Of a stretch of DNA of 64,000 nucleotides, positions 28,171-36,995 are shown one piece after another. The DNA lies in NCBI GenBank assembly GCA_019115485.1, contig DXDM01000036.1:62001-126000 (forward strand), in the 5' to 3' direction. Under the pieces are notes generated by a model. That model ran no database searches, was not told where the DNA came from, and worked only from the letters and a program-made list of their open reading frames with translations. This DNA is from Candidatus Barnesiella excrementavium. Lineage in GTDB: Bacteria; Bacteroidota; Bacteroidia; Bacteroidales; Barnesiellaceae. The position numbers were made by a program, and so were the translations under genes. The number at the start of each line of letters is the position of its first letter. Positions within the stretch are counted from its first letter, which is position 1.

Positions 28171-28192
28171 GTATGGTTAAACATGTAGGAAA

Positions 28193-28711
28193 TTACTCCT
28201 CCTCGTACCAGGTCGAGTACATGAGATAGTTCTTGGCAATCTTCTGGTTAATCTCTTTCGATTGCTCGGGATCGACCATCTTGATGAATTTGGCCGGAGT
28301 CCCGCCCCAGAGTTCGCCCGGCTTGATTACCGTCTTGCTCAGGACCACGGCGCCGGCGGCTACGATAGCCCCTTCGCCTACGACGGCGTGGTCGAGAACC
28401 ACCGAACCCATGCCGATGAGAGCACCGTTGTGTATGGTGGCGCCGTGTATCGTCACGTTGTGGCCTATCGATACATCGTCGCCGATTTCGATGGTCGATT
28501 TCTCATAGAGGGTGTGCAGTACCGCTCCGTCCTGAATGTTCACCCGGTTGCCGATGCGTATCGAGTTGACGTCGCCACGCAGCACGGCTCCGAACCAGAT
28601 GCTGCATTCGTCGCCGAGAACGGTATCGCCGATGAGTACGGCGTTGTCGGCCAGAAAACAATTCTTGCCGACTTTGGGAGTAAATCCCCGTACAGATTTG
28701 ATCAGTGCCAT
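28193..28711 (-). CDS. Gamma carbonic anhydrase-like hexapeptide-repeat protein
   Basis: 172 residues of left-handed beta-helix repeats (DAVLIGDTVLGDECSIWFGA, then VNIQDGAVLHTL). Histidines in positions typical of the gamma-class zinc site appear in SIGHNVTIHGATIHNG. The family includes active carbonic anhydrases and inactive relatives. It lies 21 bases after the Xaa-Pro aminopeptidase gene, so the two form an operon. Confidence 0.88.
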   Translation of the reverse strand: MALIKSVRGFTPKVGKNCFLADNAVLIGDTVLGDECSIWFGAVLRGDVNSIRIGNRVNIQDGAVLHTLYEKSTIEIGDDVSIGHNVTIHGATIHNGALIGMGSVVLDHAVVGEGAIVAAGAVVLSKTVIKPGELWGGTPAKFIKMVDPEQSKEINQKIAKNYLMYSTWYEEE

Positions 28712-28732
28712 ATTGAATATCTTTTTTAGTCG

Positions 28733-30511
28733 TTAAATAGAGGTCGTCTTGCGGTGCAGCCACTGCTGTTCCTCTTCGTTGAGCATGGGGCTGAGCCGGT
28801 CGTATACCATTTCGTGGTAGTTGTTGAGCCATTCGATTTCCTTCTCGGTCATAATCGAGAGGTCGAGGGCCTCGGTGTCGAAGGGGAAGAGGGTGAGGGT
28901 CTCGAAGCGGTAGAACATGCCGAACTCGTTCTGGTAGTCGGGCACGGTGAGAATGAGGTTCTCACAGCGAATACCGTACTCGCCCGTGCGGTAGAGTCCC
29001 GGTTCGTTCGAGGTAATCATGCCCGGCATGAGCGGGGTGGGGTTCTCTTCGAGGCGAATGTTTTGCGGCCCCTCGTGCACGTTGAGGAAGTGCCCCACGC
29101 CGTGTCCCGTGCCGTGCAGGTAGTTGAGGTGGTCGTCCCACAGGAAGTGACGGGCCAGAGCGTCGAGCTGCGAGCCCCGTGTGCCTTGCGGAAAGTGACA
29201 GGTAGCCAGGGCGATGTGCCCCTTCATGACCAGCGTGAAATCGCGTTTCTGGCGAGGCGAGAGGTTGCCCAGCGAGATGGTGCGGGTGATGTCGGTCGTG
29301 CCGTCGAGGTATTGGGCCCCCGAGTCGATGAGCAGGAACCCGTGGGGGGCGATGGTGGCGTTGCTCTCGGGAGTGGCCGAGTAGTGGACAATGGCGCCGT
29401 GTTCGTTGAATCCGGCGATGGTGGCGAAACTCTCGCCCACGTACAGGTTCTGTTGCGAACGGTATTCGCGCAACTTTTCGGCAACGGTTATCTCGGTCAC
29501 CTTGCCGCTGTCGATATTCTGTTCGAGCCAGCGGAAGAAGCGTACGAGGGCGACACCGTCGCGAATCATCGCTTCGCGGGTACCGGCCAGCTGCGTCTCG
29601 TTCTTGATACTCTTCAACAGGGCGATGGGCGATTGTCCCGAAACCGATGTGGCGTTAAGCTTGTTTAATAAGGTGTAGTTGATTTTGTTGGTGTCGACGA
29701 ATACCTTCTTGTTGACGGGCAGGGCGGCCACAAAATCGAAGATGCTTTCGTAGGGCTTGATCTCGACGGCATTCTTGTCCAGATACTGGGCTACCGAATC
29801 GCCTATCTTGTCTTTGTCGATGAAGAGAATGCGGTGTGTGTCGTCGATATAGGCGTAGCAAACCACTACGGGGTTGCATTTCACGTCGTTGCCGCGGATA
29901 TTGAAGGCCCAGGCAATCTCGTCGAGGGCGGCCAGCAGCAAGGCCTCGGCACCAGCCTGGTGTACCTGCTCCATGATGCGGGTCATCTTGTCGGCTACCG
30001 ATTCGCCGCTATATTTCTCTTCGTGGATAAACACCTCGTTTTTGGGAATCGACGGACGATCTTCCCAAATGGAGTCGAACGGCGTGAAGTCGGTGACGAA
30101 GTGCAGCCCGTGTTTCTCGAAATTCTGTTTCATCTCGGCCGCCTTGGACGCGCCGAAGAGAGTCCCGTCGATAGCCACGGTAGCCCCCTGGGGTAACGTG
30201 TTCAAGAGCCATTGTTCGATGGTAGGGGTATCGGGCAGTCCCTCTTTGAAGAGCTCGAAGCCCGAGTCCTCCAACTGTTGAGCCGCTTGCAGGAAGTAAC
30301 GCGAGTCGGTCCACAGTCCGGCCCGGTTGGTGGTTACGACAGCCGTTCCGGCCGACCCGTTGAAGCCCGAAATCCAGGTACGTGCAGCCCAGTGGCTGGC
30401 ATAGTATTCGCTTTGGTGCGGATCGGTCCCCGGTATGATAAACGCGGTAATACCGGCTTTGCCCATCTCTTCGCGCAGGGCTTTCAGTCGGGGTAATGTC
30501 GATTTGCTCAT
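28733..30511 (-). CDS. Xaa-Pro aminopeptidase (M24B family)
   Basis: 592 residues from MSKSTLPRLKALREEMG. Two N-terminal creatinase-like domains are followed by a pita-bread catalytic domain. Metal ligands are visible in DSGAQYLDGTTDITRT, HGTGHGVGHFLNVHEGP and TSNEPGLY. It removes N-terminal residues next to proline from peptides in the cytoplasm. The length fits the large three-domain bacterial/eukaryotic form. An upstream in-frame ATG at 30616 gives an AT-rich, non-conserved extension and was rejected. Confidence 0.93.
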   Translation of the reverse strand: MSKSTLPRLKALREEMGKAGITAFIIPGTDPHQSEYYASHWAARTWISGFNGSAGTAVVTTNRAGLWTDSRYFLQAAQQLEDSGFELFKEGLPDTPTIEQWLLNTLPQGATVAIDGTLFGASKAAEMKQNFEKHGLHFVTDFTPFDSIWEDRPSIPKNEVFIHEEKYSGESVADKMTRIMEQVHQAGAEALLLAALDEIAWAFNIRGNDVKCNPVVVCYAYIDDTHRILFIDKDKIGDSVAQYLDKNAVEIKPYESIFDFVAALPVNKKVFVDTNKINYTLLNKLNATSVSGQSPIALLKSIKNETQLAGTREAMIRDGVALVRFFRWLEQNIDSGKVTEITVAEKLREYRSQQNLYVGESFATIAGFNEHGAIVHYSATPESNATIAPHGFLLIDSGAQYLDGTTDITRTISLGNLSPRQKRDFTLVMKGHIALATCHFPQGTRGSQLDALARHFLWDDHLNYLHGTGHGVGHFLNVHEGPQNIRLEENPTPLMPGMITSNEPGLYRTGEYGIRCENLILTVPDYQNEFGMFYRFETLTLFPFDTEALDLSIMTEKEIEWLNNYHEMVYDRLSPMLNEEEQQWLHRKTTSI

Positions 30512-30688
30512 AATATCTCTATTTTTTGATGTGTATTCTATACTGTTGTATAATTGCTTGTAAAGGTAGTCATATTTGGTTAAATAAGACGATAAAAGGG
30601 TGTGAAAATATCGCAATGAAGATGAATGTCGATTGTGATGAATCGTTGAAAAAAATATCGATGCGATGTATTTTTAGCGGGCGAAAGT

Positions 30689-30719
30689 TTTGCTAATCAC
30701 AAAACAATCTATAATTTTG
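30689..30719 (+). promoter_or_regulatory. Strong promoter of rpsU
   Basis: TTTG (30689-30692) and TAATTTTG (30712-30719) are separated by 19 bases, a full match to the Bacteroidota -33/-7 pattern. The implied leader is about 45 bases. Confidence 0.8.
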
Positions 30720-30769
30720 CACCGCAATTATCTAAACAAGGAAATAAATAAACTAATATCTAAATAATT

Positions 30770-30961
30770 ATGATTATTGTTCCAGTAAAAGAAGGCGAAA
30801 ACATCGAAAAGGCTTTGAAGAAATTCAAACGGAAATTTGAAAAAACAGGTGTAATAAAAGAATTGCGCAACCGTCAGGCATTTGAAAAACCGTCGGTAAC
30901 GAACCGTAAAAAGATGATGCGGGCTATCTATATTCAGAAGCTCCATCAAAACGAAGAGTAA
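30770..30961 (+). CDS. rpsU: 30S ribosomal protein bS21
   Basis: 63 residues, very basic, with the family start MIIVPVKEGENIEKALKKFK and the RNRQAFEKPSVTNRKKM core. Small-subunit protein near the platform and the anti-Shine-Dalgarno region. In Bacteroidota this gene commonly precedes xer and hpf as here. A T-rich stretch follows the stop codon. Confidence 0.97.
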   Translation: MIIVPVKEGENIEKALKKFKRKFEKTGVIKELRNRQAFEKPSVTNRKKMMRAIYIQKLHQNEE

Positions 30962-31011
30962 TTTTTTTTATTCCCGGCAGATATTGGATTTTTCAATAAT
31001 TTCCCTTATAT

Positions 31012-31035
31012 TCGTAGCGTAAGTAAAAGCTACGA
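31012..31035 (+). promoter_or_regulatory. Hairpin immediately upstream of the tyrosine recombinase gene
   Basis: TCGTAGC (31012-31018) and GCTACGA (31029-31035) form a 7-bp stem with a 10-base loop, ending 3 bases before the ATG. A near-consensus -7 (TATATTCG, 31007-31014) overlaps its 5' arm. It could hinder ribosome access or be a DNA-level operator. Confidence 0.45.
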
Positions 31036-31038
31036 GTT

Positions 31039-31920
31039 ATGCTGGTCGAATCGTTTTTAAGATATATCCGGTATGAGAAGAATCTTTCTACTCATACCGT
31101 ATTGTCATATAAAAACGATTTGTTTCAGTTTAAAGAGTTCCTTGAAACCCTGGTTTCGGGGCGCGAATTGCAACAGGTGACGCCCGAAGATGTGAGGGAG
31201 TGGATAGCCTCCTTGTCGGAGGCTGGCATGTCGGCCCGCACCGTTTCGCGCAAGGTCTCCTCGTTGCGGGCGTTCTACCGTTACCTGATGGCGCAGTCGG
31301 TGATTGCCGGCAGTCCGGTAAAAGAGGTGCGGGTGCCCAAGGTGAGGAAGAAGCTGCCGGTCTATCTGCGGCGCGACACGATGGACGAACTGCTCGATGA
31401 TGTGGAGTATGGCAACGATTTTGAAGACGTACGCAACAAGTTGATTATCGAGATGTTCTACAATACAGGTATCCGTCGGGCCGAGCTGATAGGCCTGCAT
31501 GATGACGATGTGCGGGAAGGAGAGATAAAGGTAACCGGCAAGCGAAACAAGCAGCGCCTGGTGCCATACGGCCCGGAATTGGCGTCGCTGATTGCCGATT
31601 ATCGAAAGGCACGGCGGGAGGCCGGGTTTGATCGTTCCGACTATTTCTTTATAAAGAAAGACGGAGAGCCCCTTTATCCGCAACTGGTCTATCGAGTGGT
31701 CAAGCGAGCCCTGTCGCAGGTATGCACGCTGGAGAAAAAAAGTCCGCACGTGTTGCGTCACACCTTTGCCTCGGTCATGCTCAACAACGGGGCCGGCCTC
31801 AATAGCGTCAAGGAGCTGCTAGGGCATCATTCATTGGCTTCAACCGAAGTATATACGCATATAACGTTTGAAGAGCTAAAACAAAGTTATAACCAGGCTT
31901 TCCCCAAAAGGAAGCCATAA
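31039..31920 (+). CDS. Tyrosine recombinase, XerC/XerD type
   Basis: 293 residues. A SAM-like N-terminal domain (LVESFLRYIRYEKNLSTHTVLS) and a catalytic domain with the R-H-R-H-Y set: Arg in NTGIRRAEL, HVLRHTFA, LLGHHS and Tyr in STEVYTH. The length fits chromosome-dimer resolution enzymes. XerC versus XerD cannot be settled from this copy alone. Its position between rpsU and hpf is the conserved Bacteroidota arrangement. Confidence 0.92.
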   Translation: MLVESFLRYIRYEKNLSTHTVLSYKNDLFQFKEFLETLVSGRELQQVTPEDVREWIASLSEAGMSARTVSRKVSSLRAFYRYLMAQSVIAGSPVKEVRVPKVRKKLPVYLRRDTMDELLDDVEYGNDFEDVRNKLIIEMFYNTGIRRAELIGLHDDDVREGEIKVTGKRNKQRLVPYGPELASLIADYRKARREAGFDRSDYFFIKKDGEPLYPQLVYRVVKRALSQVCTLEKKSPHVLRHTFASVMLNNGAGLNSVKELLGHHSLASTEVYTHITFEELKQSYNQAFPKRKP

Positions 31921-31923
31921 AAA

Positions 31924-31930
31924 AAGGAGG
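31924..31930 (+). promoter_or_regulatory. Clear Shine-Dalgarno site before hpf
   Basis: AAGGAGG ends four bases before the hpf ATG. Most genes here lack such a site, as is usual in Bacteroidota, so this one stands out. Confidence 0.6.
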
Positions 31931-31934
31931 GAAT

Positions 31935-32237
31935 ATGGAAGTTCGTATTCAAGCTATTCATTTCGACGCATCGGAGAAATTGGAAAAATTCATTCAGAAG
32001 AAGGTGTCCAAACTAGAACAATATTACGACGGCATCATCGCCGTAGAGGTTTCGTTGAAGGTGGTAAAGCCTGAAACCGCACAAAATAAAGAAGCCGGTA
32101 TAAAAGTTCTCATTCCGCGCAACGAGGCCGTATTCTCGAGCAAAGTCGCTGATTCTTTTGAAGAAGCAGTCGATGTTGCTGTCGATGCCTTGGCCAAGCA
32201 GTTGGTGAAGTCCAAAGAAAAGATGAGAGAAAAGTAA
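31935..32237 (+). CDS. hpf: Ribosome hibernation-promoting factor, short form
   Basis: 100 residues with the RaiA/HPF fold pattern (MEVRIQAIHFDASEKLEKFI, then LIPRNEAVFSSKVADSFEEA). It lacks the C-terminal dimerisation domain of long HPF. It binds the 30S A and P sites in stationary phase. It is 14 bases after the recombinase stop and has a strong Shine-Dalgarno site. Confidence 0.93.
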   Translation: MEVRIQAIHFDASEKLEKFIQKKVSKLEQYYDGIIAVEVSLKVVKPETAQNKEAGIKVLIPRNEAVFSSKVADSFEEAVDVAVDALAKQLVKSKEKMREK

Positions 32238-32255
32238 AAAAAATGTACTGATATT

Positions 32256-32285
32256 TTTGTAGTTTAAAATTAATGCCTAAATTTG
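32256..32285 (+). promoter_or_regulatory. Promoter of the tRNA-Tyr/Gly/Thr-tuf unit
   Basis: TTTG (32256-32259) and TAAATTTG (32278-32285) are separated by 18 bases. This is a full consensus match about 118 bases ahead of tRNA-Tyr. The -7 element overlaps the left arm of an inverted repeat. Confidence 0.78.
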
Positions 32286-32328
32286 CACCCGTTTCTCACC
32301 GACACGCAGCGTGACAAGCGGGTGCAAA
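32282..32328. repeat. 10-bp inverted repeat over the tRNA-tuf promoter start region
   Basis: TTTGCACCCG (32282-32291) and CGGGTGCAAA (32319-32328) are perfect inverted copies 27 bases apart, with a weaker internal dyad (TCAC/GTGA). The left arm overlaps the -7 element and lies at or before the expected start site, so only the right arm would be transcribed. Confidence 0.7.
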
Positions 32329-32402
32329 ATTGTCCCGGAAAAAGAAACGGAGCTAGTCGGACGGCAGGGCAGAGGCCTTCGTCGGAGAGGCGAAAAGAAA
32401 AT

Positions 32403-32485
32403 GGGCAAATACCAGAGTGGCCAAATGGGGCAGACTGTAAATCTGCTGGCTTACGCCTTCGGTGGTTCGAATCCATCTTTGCCCA
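32403..32485 (+). tRNA. tRNA-Tyr (anticodon GTA)
   Basis: Acceptor GGGCAAA pairs with TTTGCCC. The anticodon stem CAGAT/ACT-type loop carries GTA at 32437-32439. A long variable arm of class II tRNAs is present, and the T-loop reads GGTTCGAATCC. 83 bases; no CCA encoded. Confidence 0.95.
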
Positions 32486-32495
32486 CGTAGAGATT

Positions 32496-32568
32496 GCGGA
32501 AGTAGCTCAGTTGATAGAGCATCAGCCTTCCAAGCTGAGGGTCGCGAGTTTGAGCCTCGTCTTCCGCT
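32496..32568 (+). tRNA. tRNA-Gly (anticodon TCC)
   Basis: Acceptor GCGGAAG pairs with CTTCCGC. Anticodon stem TCAGC/GCTGA encloses loop CTTCCAA with TCC at 32529-32531. 73 bases; no CCA encoded. The T-loop (GAGTTTGAGCCTC) departs slightly from the usual TTCGA. Confidence 0.94.
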
Positions 32569-32584
32569 CGAAAAAGAAATTATT

Positions 32585-32659
<75 letters not shown>

Positions 32660-32701
32660 AGTTTTTAGAAACGCTAATCATTTTATAAAAAATACAAAAC
32701 T

Positions 32702-33886
32702 ATGGCAAAAGAACAGTTTCAACGTACCAAACCCCACGTAAACATTGGTACTATTGGTCACGTAGACCACGGTAAAACGACCTTGACCGCCGCCATTACG
32801 ATGGTTCTTGCAAAGAAAGGTCTTTCGGAAATGCGCTCGTTCGACTCGATCGATAACGCACCTGAAGAGAAAGAACGTGGTATCACAATTAATACTTCGC
32901 ACGTAGAATATGAAACTGCAAACCGTCACTATGCACACGTTGACTGCCCGGGCCACGCCGACTATGTAAAGAACATGGTAACCGGTGCTGCTCAGATGGA
33001 CGGTGCTATTATCGTAGTTGCAGCAACTGATGGTCCTATGCCTCAAACTCGTGAGCACATCTTGTTGGCCCGTCAGGTGAACGTGCCTCGTATCGTTGTG
33101 TTCCTGAACAAATGTGATATGGTAGACGACGAAGAGATGCTCGAACTCGTTGAAATGGAGATGAGAGAGTTGCTCAACGCCTATGAATATGATGGTGACA
33201 ACACGCCTATTATCCGTGGCTCTGCTCTGGGTGCCTTGAACGGCGAACCCAAATGGGAAGAGAAAATCATGGAGTTGATGGATGCCGTAGATACTTGGAT
33301 TCCTCTGCCTCCGCGTGATGTTGATAAACCCTTCTTGATGCCTGTTGAGGACGTATTCTCGATCACTGGTCGTGGTACTGTTGCTACGGGTCGTATTGAA
33401 GCCGGTCGCGTAAAAGTTGGCGACGAGGTACAAATCCTGGGCTTGGGTGCCGACAAGAAATCGGTTGTAACCGGTGTTGAGATGTTCCGTAAGATCCTCG
33501 ACGAAGGTGAAGCTGGTGATAACGTAGGTCTGTTGCTCCGTGGTATCGACAAGAACGAAATCAAACGTGGTATGGTAATCTGCCACCCGGGACAAGTAAA
33601 ACCCCACTCGGAATTCAAAGCTCAAGTTTATATCTTGAAGAAAGAAGAAGGTGGTCGTCACACTCCGTTCCACAACCACTACCGTCCTCAGTTCTACATC
33701 CGTACGCTTGACGTAACGGGCGAAATCACTCTCCCCGAAGGTGTAGAAATGGTAATGCCTGGTGACCACGTAACCATCAACGTGAAACTTATCACGCCGG
33801 TTGCTTGCGACAAAGGTCTGCGTTTCGCAATCCGTGAAGGTGGTCGTACGGTAGGTTCGGGTCAAATCACCGAAATCCTCGACTAA
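32702..33886 (+). CDS. tuf: Elongation factor Tu
   Basis: 394 residues with intact GTPase motifs ([26 protein letters not shown]) and domains II and III. It delivers aminoacyl-tRNA to the ribosome. It is co-transcribed with the upstream tRNAs and closed by a terminator. Its codons are visibly less GC-rich at third positions than those of neighbouring ordinary genes, as expected for very high expression. Confidence 0.99.
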   Translation: MAKEQFQRTKPHVNIGTIGHVDHGKTTLTAAITMVLAKKGLSEMRSFDSIDNAPEEKERGITINTSHVEYETANRHYAHVDCPGHADYVKNMVTGAAQMDGAIIVVAATDGPMPQTREHILLARQVNVPRIVVFLNKCDMVDDEEMLELVEMEMRELLNAYEYDGDNTPIIRGSALGALNGEPKWEEKIMELMDAVDTWIPLPPRDVDKPFLMPVEDVFSITGRGTVATGRIEAGRVKVGDEVQILGLGADKKSVVTGVEMFRKILDEGEAGDNVGLLLRGIDKNEIKRGMVICHPGQVKPHSEFKAQVYILKKEEGGRHTPFHNHYRPQFYIRTLDVTGEITLPEGVEMVMPGDHVTINVKLITPVACDKGLRFAIREGGRTVGSGQITEILD

Positions 33887-33920
33887 TATTCCACACGAAT
33901 TTAGTACAGTAAAATCATAG

Positions 33921-33950
33921 AAATCAGCCCTCACGCGGGGCTGATTTTAT
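33921..33950 (+). terminator. Intrinsic terminator after tuf
   Basis: AAATCAGCCC (33921-33930) pairs with GGGCTGATTT (33938-33947) around a 7-base loop and runs into T-rich sequence. It ends directly before tRNA-Trp, so tRNA-Trp is expected to depend on read-through or its own promoter. Confidence 0.85.
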
Positions 33951-34023
33951 ACGGGTCTAGCTCAGTTGGTAGAGCACTGGTCTCCAAAACCAGGTGTCGG
34001 GAGTTCGAGTCTCTCGACCCGTG
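33951..34023 (+). tRNA. tRNA-Trp (anticodon CCA)
   Basis: Acceptor ACGGGTC pairs with GACCCGT. Anticodon stem CTGGT/ACCAG encloses CTCCAAA with CCA at 33984-33986. 73 bases, no encoded CCA tail. It precedes secE by 17 bases, the conserved Bacteroidota order. Confidence 0.96.
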
Positions 34024-34040
34024 CAAAACTTAATGAAGCA

Positions 34041-34238
34041 ATGAAGAAATTGAAAATACTTGCCGATATCCAGGATTCTTACAATGAACTGGTTCATAAA
34101 GTATCTTGGCCTACCAAATCGGAGTTGGCAAATAGCGCTGTGGTGGTTATGTTCGCTTCCCTTATTATCGCCATCGTGATATTTGCAATGGACCAATGTA
34201 TCGACAAAATCATGCACCTTATTTACGGAGGTTTTTAA
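34041..34238 (+). CDS. secE: Preprotein translocase subunit SecE
   Basis: 65 residues from MKKLKILADIQDSYNELV. The conserved HKVSWPTKSEL motif precedes a single membrane helix (AVVVMFASLIIAIVIFAMDQ). It clamps SecY in the translocon. The start was placed after the tRNA; a 3-codon reading frame begins at 34033. It is 16 bases ahead of nusG. Confidence 0.95.
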   Translation: MKKLKILADIQDSYNELVHKVSWPTKSELANSAVVVMFASLIIAIVIFAMDQCIDKIMHLIYGGF

Positions 34239-34242
34239 TTAG

Positions 34243-34248
34243 GGAGGT
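34243..34248 (+). promoter_or_regulatory. Clear Shine-Dalgarno site before nusG
   Basis: GGAGGT is six bases before the nusG ATG. It stands out against the mostly Shine-Dalgarno-free starts around it. Confidence 0.55.
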
Positions 34249-34254
34249 AAATCA

Positions 34255-34800
34255 ATGTCTGAAGAAAAAAGAGGCTGGTACGTACTGCGTGCCATAAGCG
34301 GAAAAGAGAACAAGGTCAAAGAAGTTCTTGATGCTGAAATCAAGAATACTGATCTTGGCAATTACGTATTTCAGGTCTTGATACCTACCGAAAAAGTCTA
34401 TACCGTACGTAACGGTAAAAAAGTGGTAAAGGAGAAAAACCTTTACTCGGGCTATGTTTTTGTTGAAGCCATCTTAGTAGGCGAGGTGATTCACCACCTG
34501 CGCAACACCACCAACGTGATTGATTTCCTGGGTGGAAAATCCAACCAGCCGGAGCCCTTGCGGCCTTCGGAGGTTAATCGCATGTTGGGGGCTGTGGACG
34601 AAATGCAAGAAGTAGGCGACGAGCCCGCTGTTGTATATCACGTAGGCGAAACGGTAAAAGTAAACTATGGCCCCTTCAACGGGTTCAGTGGAATTATCGA
34701 AGAGGTGAACAACGAGAAGAAGAAGCTCAAAGTGATGGTCAAGATTTTCGGTCGCAAGACTCCGTTGGAACTGGAAAATTCGCAAGTAGAGCGGGAGTAA
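34255..34800 (+). CDS. nusG: Transcription termination/antitermination factor NusG
   Basis: 181 residues: an NGN domain (RGWYVLRAISGKENKVKEVL, NLYSGYVFVEA) and a C-terminal KOW domain (VKVNYGPFNGFSGIIEEVN). It binds RNA polymerase and couples it to Rho or ribosomes. Between secE and rplK, as usual. Confidence 0.97.
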   Translation: MSEEKRGWYVLRAISGKENKVKEVLDAEIKNTDLGNYVFQVLIPTEKVYTVRNGKKVVKEKNLYSGYVFVEAILVGEVIHHLRNTTNVIDFLGGKSNQPEPLRPSEVNRMLGAVDEMQEVGDEPAVVYHVGETVKVNYGPFNGFSGIIEEVNNEKKKLKVMVKIFGRKTPLELENSQVERE

Positions 34801-34861
34801 TACAAGAGGTTACGCGCTTGTATGAATCCTCGGTATTTTAATAATATCAAAATTAAAAACA

Positions 34862-35305
34862 ATGGCTAAAGAAATTGCTGGACAAATCAAATTACAGATT
34901 AAAGGTGGTGCAGCAAACCCCTCTCCTCCCGTAGGACCTGCTCTGGGTTCCAAGGGTATAAACATCATGGAGTTTTGCAAGCAATTTAATGCCCGTACCC
35001 AAGACAAGGCCGGTAAAATTCTGCCGGTTGTCATCACCTATTACAGCGACAAGTCGTTCGACTTCGTCGTTAAGACGCCTCCCGTAGCCATTCAGGTTAT
35101 GGAAGCCGCCAAGGTAAAAGGTGGTTCGGCCGAGCCCAACCGTAAGAAAGTGGGCGAGATTACTTGGGATCAGGTAAAAGCAATCGCCGAGGACAAAATG
35201 GTTGACTTGAACTGTTTTACCGTAGAATCGGCCATGCGCATGGTTGCTGGTACAGCGAGAAGTATGGGTATCACCGTAAAAGGGGAATTCCCGGTAAATA
35301 ACTAA
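34862..35305 (+). CDS. rplK: 50S ribosomal protein uL11
   Basis: 147 residues with the family start [20 protein letters not shown] and the rRNA-binding C-terminal domain ([17 protein letters not shown]-like region). Part of the GTPase-associated centre. The 61-base leader contains a short dyad (TACAAG/CTTGTA) but no clear control element. Confidence 0.98.
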   Translation: MAKEIAGQIKLQIKGGAANPSPPVGPALGSKGINIMEFCKQFNARTQDKAGKILPVVITYYSDKSFDFVVKTPPVAIQVMEAAKVKGGSAEPNRKKVGEITWDQVKAIAEDKMVDLNCFTVESAMRMVAGTARSMGITVKGEFPVNN

Positions 35306-35320
35306 TAAACTTCAATTGAA

Positions 35321-36019
35321 ATGGGTAAACTGACAAAAAATCAAAAGTTAGCTTTAGCAAAGATTGAAGCAGGGAAGGCCTACTCACTCAGCGAGGCATC
35401 TCAGTTGGTAAAAGATGTTACCTTTACCAAGTTCGACGCATCGCTTGATATTGATGTACGCTTGGGTGTTGACCCTCGTAAAGCCAATCAGATGGTTCGT
35501 GGCGTCGTATCGTTGCCTCACGGAACCGGTAAGCAAGTACGTGTATTGGTGCTCTGTACGCCCGATGCCGAGGCTGCTGCCAAAGAAGCCGGTGCCGACT
35601 ATGTAGGACTCGACGAATATATCGAGAAAATCAAAGGTGGTTGGACCGATATCGACGTAATCATTACGATGCCTGCTATCATGGGTAAAATCGGTGCTCT
35701 GGGTCGTGTTTTGGGCCCCCGTGGCTTGATGCCTAACCCCAAGAGCGGTACGGTTACTACCGATGTGGCTAAAGCTGTAAAAGAAGTAAAACAAGGTAAG
35801 ATCGACTTCAAAGTCGACAAGAACGGTATAGTACATGCCTCTATTGGTAAGATTTCGTTTGCTGCCGAGCAGATTCGCGACAACGCAAAAGAGTTTGTCT
35901 CGACGTTGATCAAATTGAAACCTACTGCTGCTAAGGGTGCTTATATCAAGAGTATTTATCTTTCGAGTACAATGAGCCCGGGTATCAAGATTGATCCCAA
36001 ATCAGTTGACGAGAACTAA
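35321..36019 (+). CDS. rplA: 50S ribosomal protein uL1
   Basis: 232 residues with the L1 signature ([20 protein letters not shown]). L1-stalk protein; in other bacteria it represses its own rplK-rplA message. It follows rplK by 15 bases and precedes rplJ by 11. Confidence 0.98.
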   Translation: MGKLTKNQKLALAKIEAGKAYSLSEASQLVKDVTFTKFDASLDIDVRLGVDPRKANQMVRGVVSLPHGTGKQVRVLVLCTPDAEAAAKEAGADYVGLDEYIEKIKGGWTDIDVIITMPAIMGKIGALGRVLGPRGLMPNPKSGTVTTDVAKAVKEVKQGKIDFKVDKNGIVHASIGKISFAAEQIRDNAKEFVSTLIKLKPTAAKGAYIKSIYLSSTMSPGIKIDPKSVDEN

Positions 36020-36030
36020 AATTAGGAATT

Positions 36031-36546
36031 ATGAGAAAGGAAGATAAAGGCACTATTATTGCACAAATAGCAGACACTGTAAAGGAGTACAGCTGCTTCT
36101 ACCTCGCTGAAACTGCTACGTTGAATGCCGAAAAGACCAGCAATCTGCGTCGCGCATGTTTCAAAGAAGGTATCAAAATGATGGTTGTAAAGAACGCTTT
36201 GCTGCACAAGGCTCTCGAAGGACTCGATGCCGACTATACGCCTCTGTATGGTGCATTGAAGGGTTCTACAACAATGTTCTTCTCGAATGTAGGTAACGCT
36301 CCGGCCAAACTGATCAAGGAATTCAGAAAAACTTCTGAGGACCTCGTCTTGAAAGCCGCTTATGTAGAAGAAGGTTTCTATCTCGGCGCCGATCAGTTGG
36401 ATACGCTGGTTGCCATCAAGAGCAAAAACGAACTTATTGCTGACGTTATCGCCCTCTTGCAGTCTCCTGCCAAGAACGTGGTATCGGCTCTTCAGTCAGG
36501 CGGTTCGACCCTCCATGGAGTATTGCAGACTCTATCAGAAAGATAA
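36031..36546 (+). CDS. rplJ: 50S ribosomal protein uL10
   Basis: 171 residues, beginning MRKEDKGTIIAQIADTVKEY with the conserved LRRACFKEGIKMMVVKNALL region. It anchors L7/L12 dimers to the ribosome through its C-terminal helix. In the usual rplA-rplJ-rplL order. Confidence 0.97.
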   Translation: MRKEDKGTIIAQIADTVKEYSCFYLAETATLNAEKTSNLRRACFKEGIKMMVVKNALLHKALEGLDADYTPLYGALKGSTTMFFSNVGNAPAKLIKEFRKTSEDLVLKAAYVEEGFYLGADQLDTLVAIKSKNELIADVIALLQSPAKNVVSALQSGGSTLHGVLQTLSER

Positions 36547-36597
36547 CTTTTTATACAAAAACATTATTACGAATAATAACATTTAATTCATACAAAA

Positions 36598-36972
36598 ATG
36601 GCAGATTTGAAAGTTTTTGCAGAACAATTAGTTAACTTGACCGTAAAGGAAGTAAACGAACTTGCTCAAATTTTGAAAGACGAATATGGTATTGAACCTG
36701 CTGCTGCAGCTGTTGCTGTTGCCGCTGCTCCCGCTGCCGGCGGAGCTGCTGCTGAGGAAAAAACATCGTTCGATGTAGTTCTGAAAGCTGCTGGTGCAAA
36801 TAAACTGGCTATCGTTAAATTGGTGAAAGAACTCACCGGCCTTGGTTTGAAAGAGGCCAAAGACCTCGTAGATGGTGCTCCTAACAACATCAAGGAAGGT
36901 CTTGCTAAAGCTGATGCTGAAGCTCTGAAAAAACAACTCGAAGACGCTGGAGCAGAAGTTGAACTTAAATAA
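36598..36972 (+). CDS. rplL: 50S ribosomal protein bL12 (L7/L12)
   Basis: 124 residues: N-terminal dimer domain, Ala/Gly hinge ([20 protein letters not shown]) and C-terminal domain ([20 protein letters not shown]). It recruits translation GTPases. It is followed by a strong hairpin before rpoB. Confidence 0.98.
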   Translation: MADLKVFAEQLVNLTVKEVNELAQILKDEYGIEPAAAAVAVAAAPAAGGAAAEEKTSFDVVLKAAGANKLAIVKLVKELTGLGLKEAKDLVDGAPNNIKEGLAKADAEALKKQLEDAGAEVELK

Positions 36973-36995
36973 TATATCTGGTAATCAGATAGGTT

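Larger units (their letters stand above)
27893..28192. other. Intergenic region upstream of yeiH
   Basis: 300 non-coding bases. From the gene outwards they contain a candidate -7 element (28022-28029), a 19-bp palindrome (28042-28060), three GGTTAT half-sites in alternating orientation (28062-28087) and a GC-rich hairpin (28135-28170). No plausible small gene was found. Confidence 0.7.

Noticed and set aside
31039-31920. The tyrosine recombinase as an integrase of a mobile island
   Set aside because: Its size, its position between rpsU and hpf, and the conserved neighbourhood fit a housekeeping Xer protein. No attachment repeats were seen around it.
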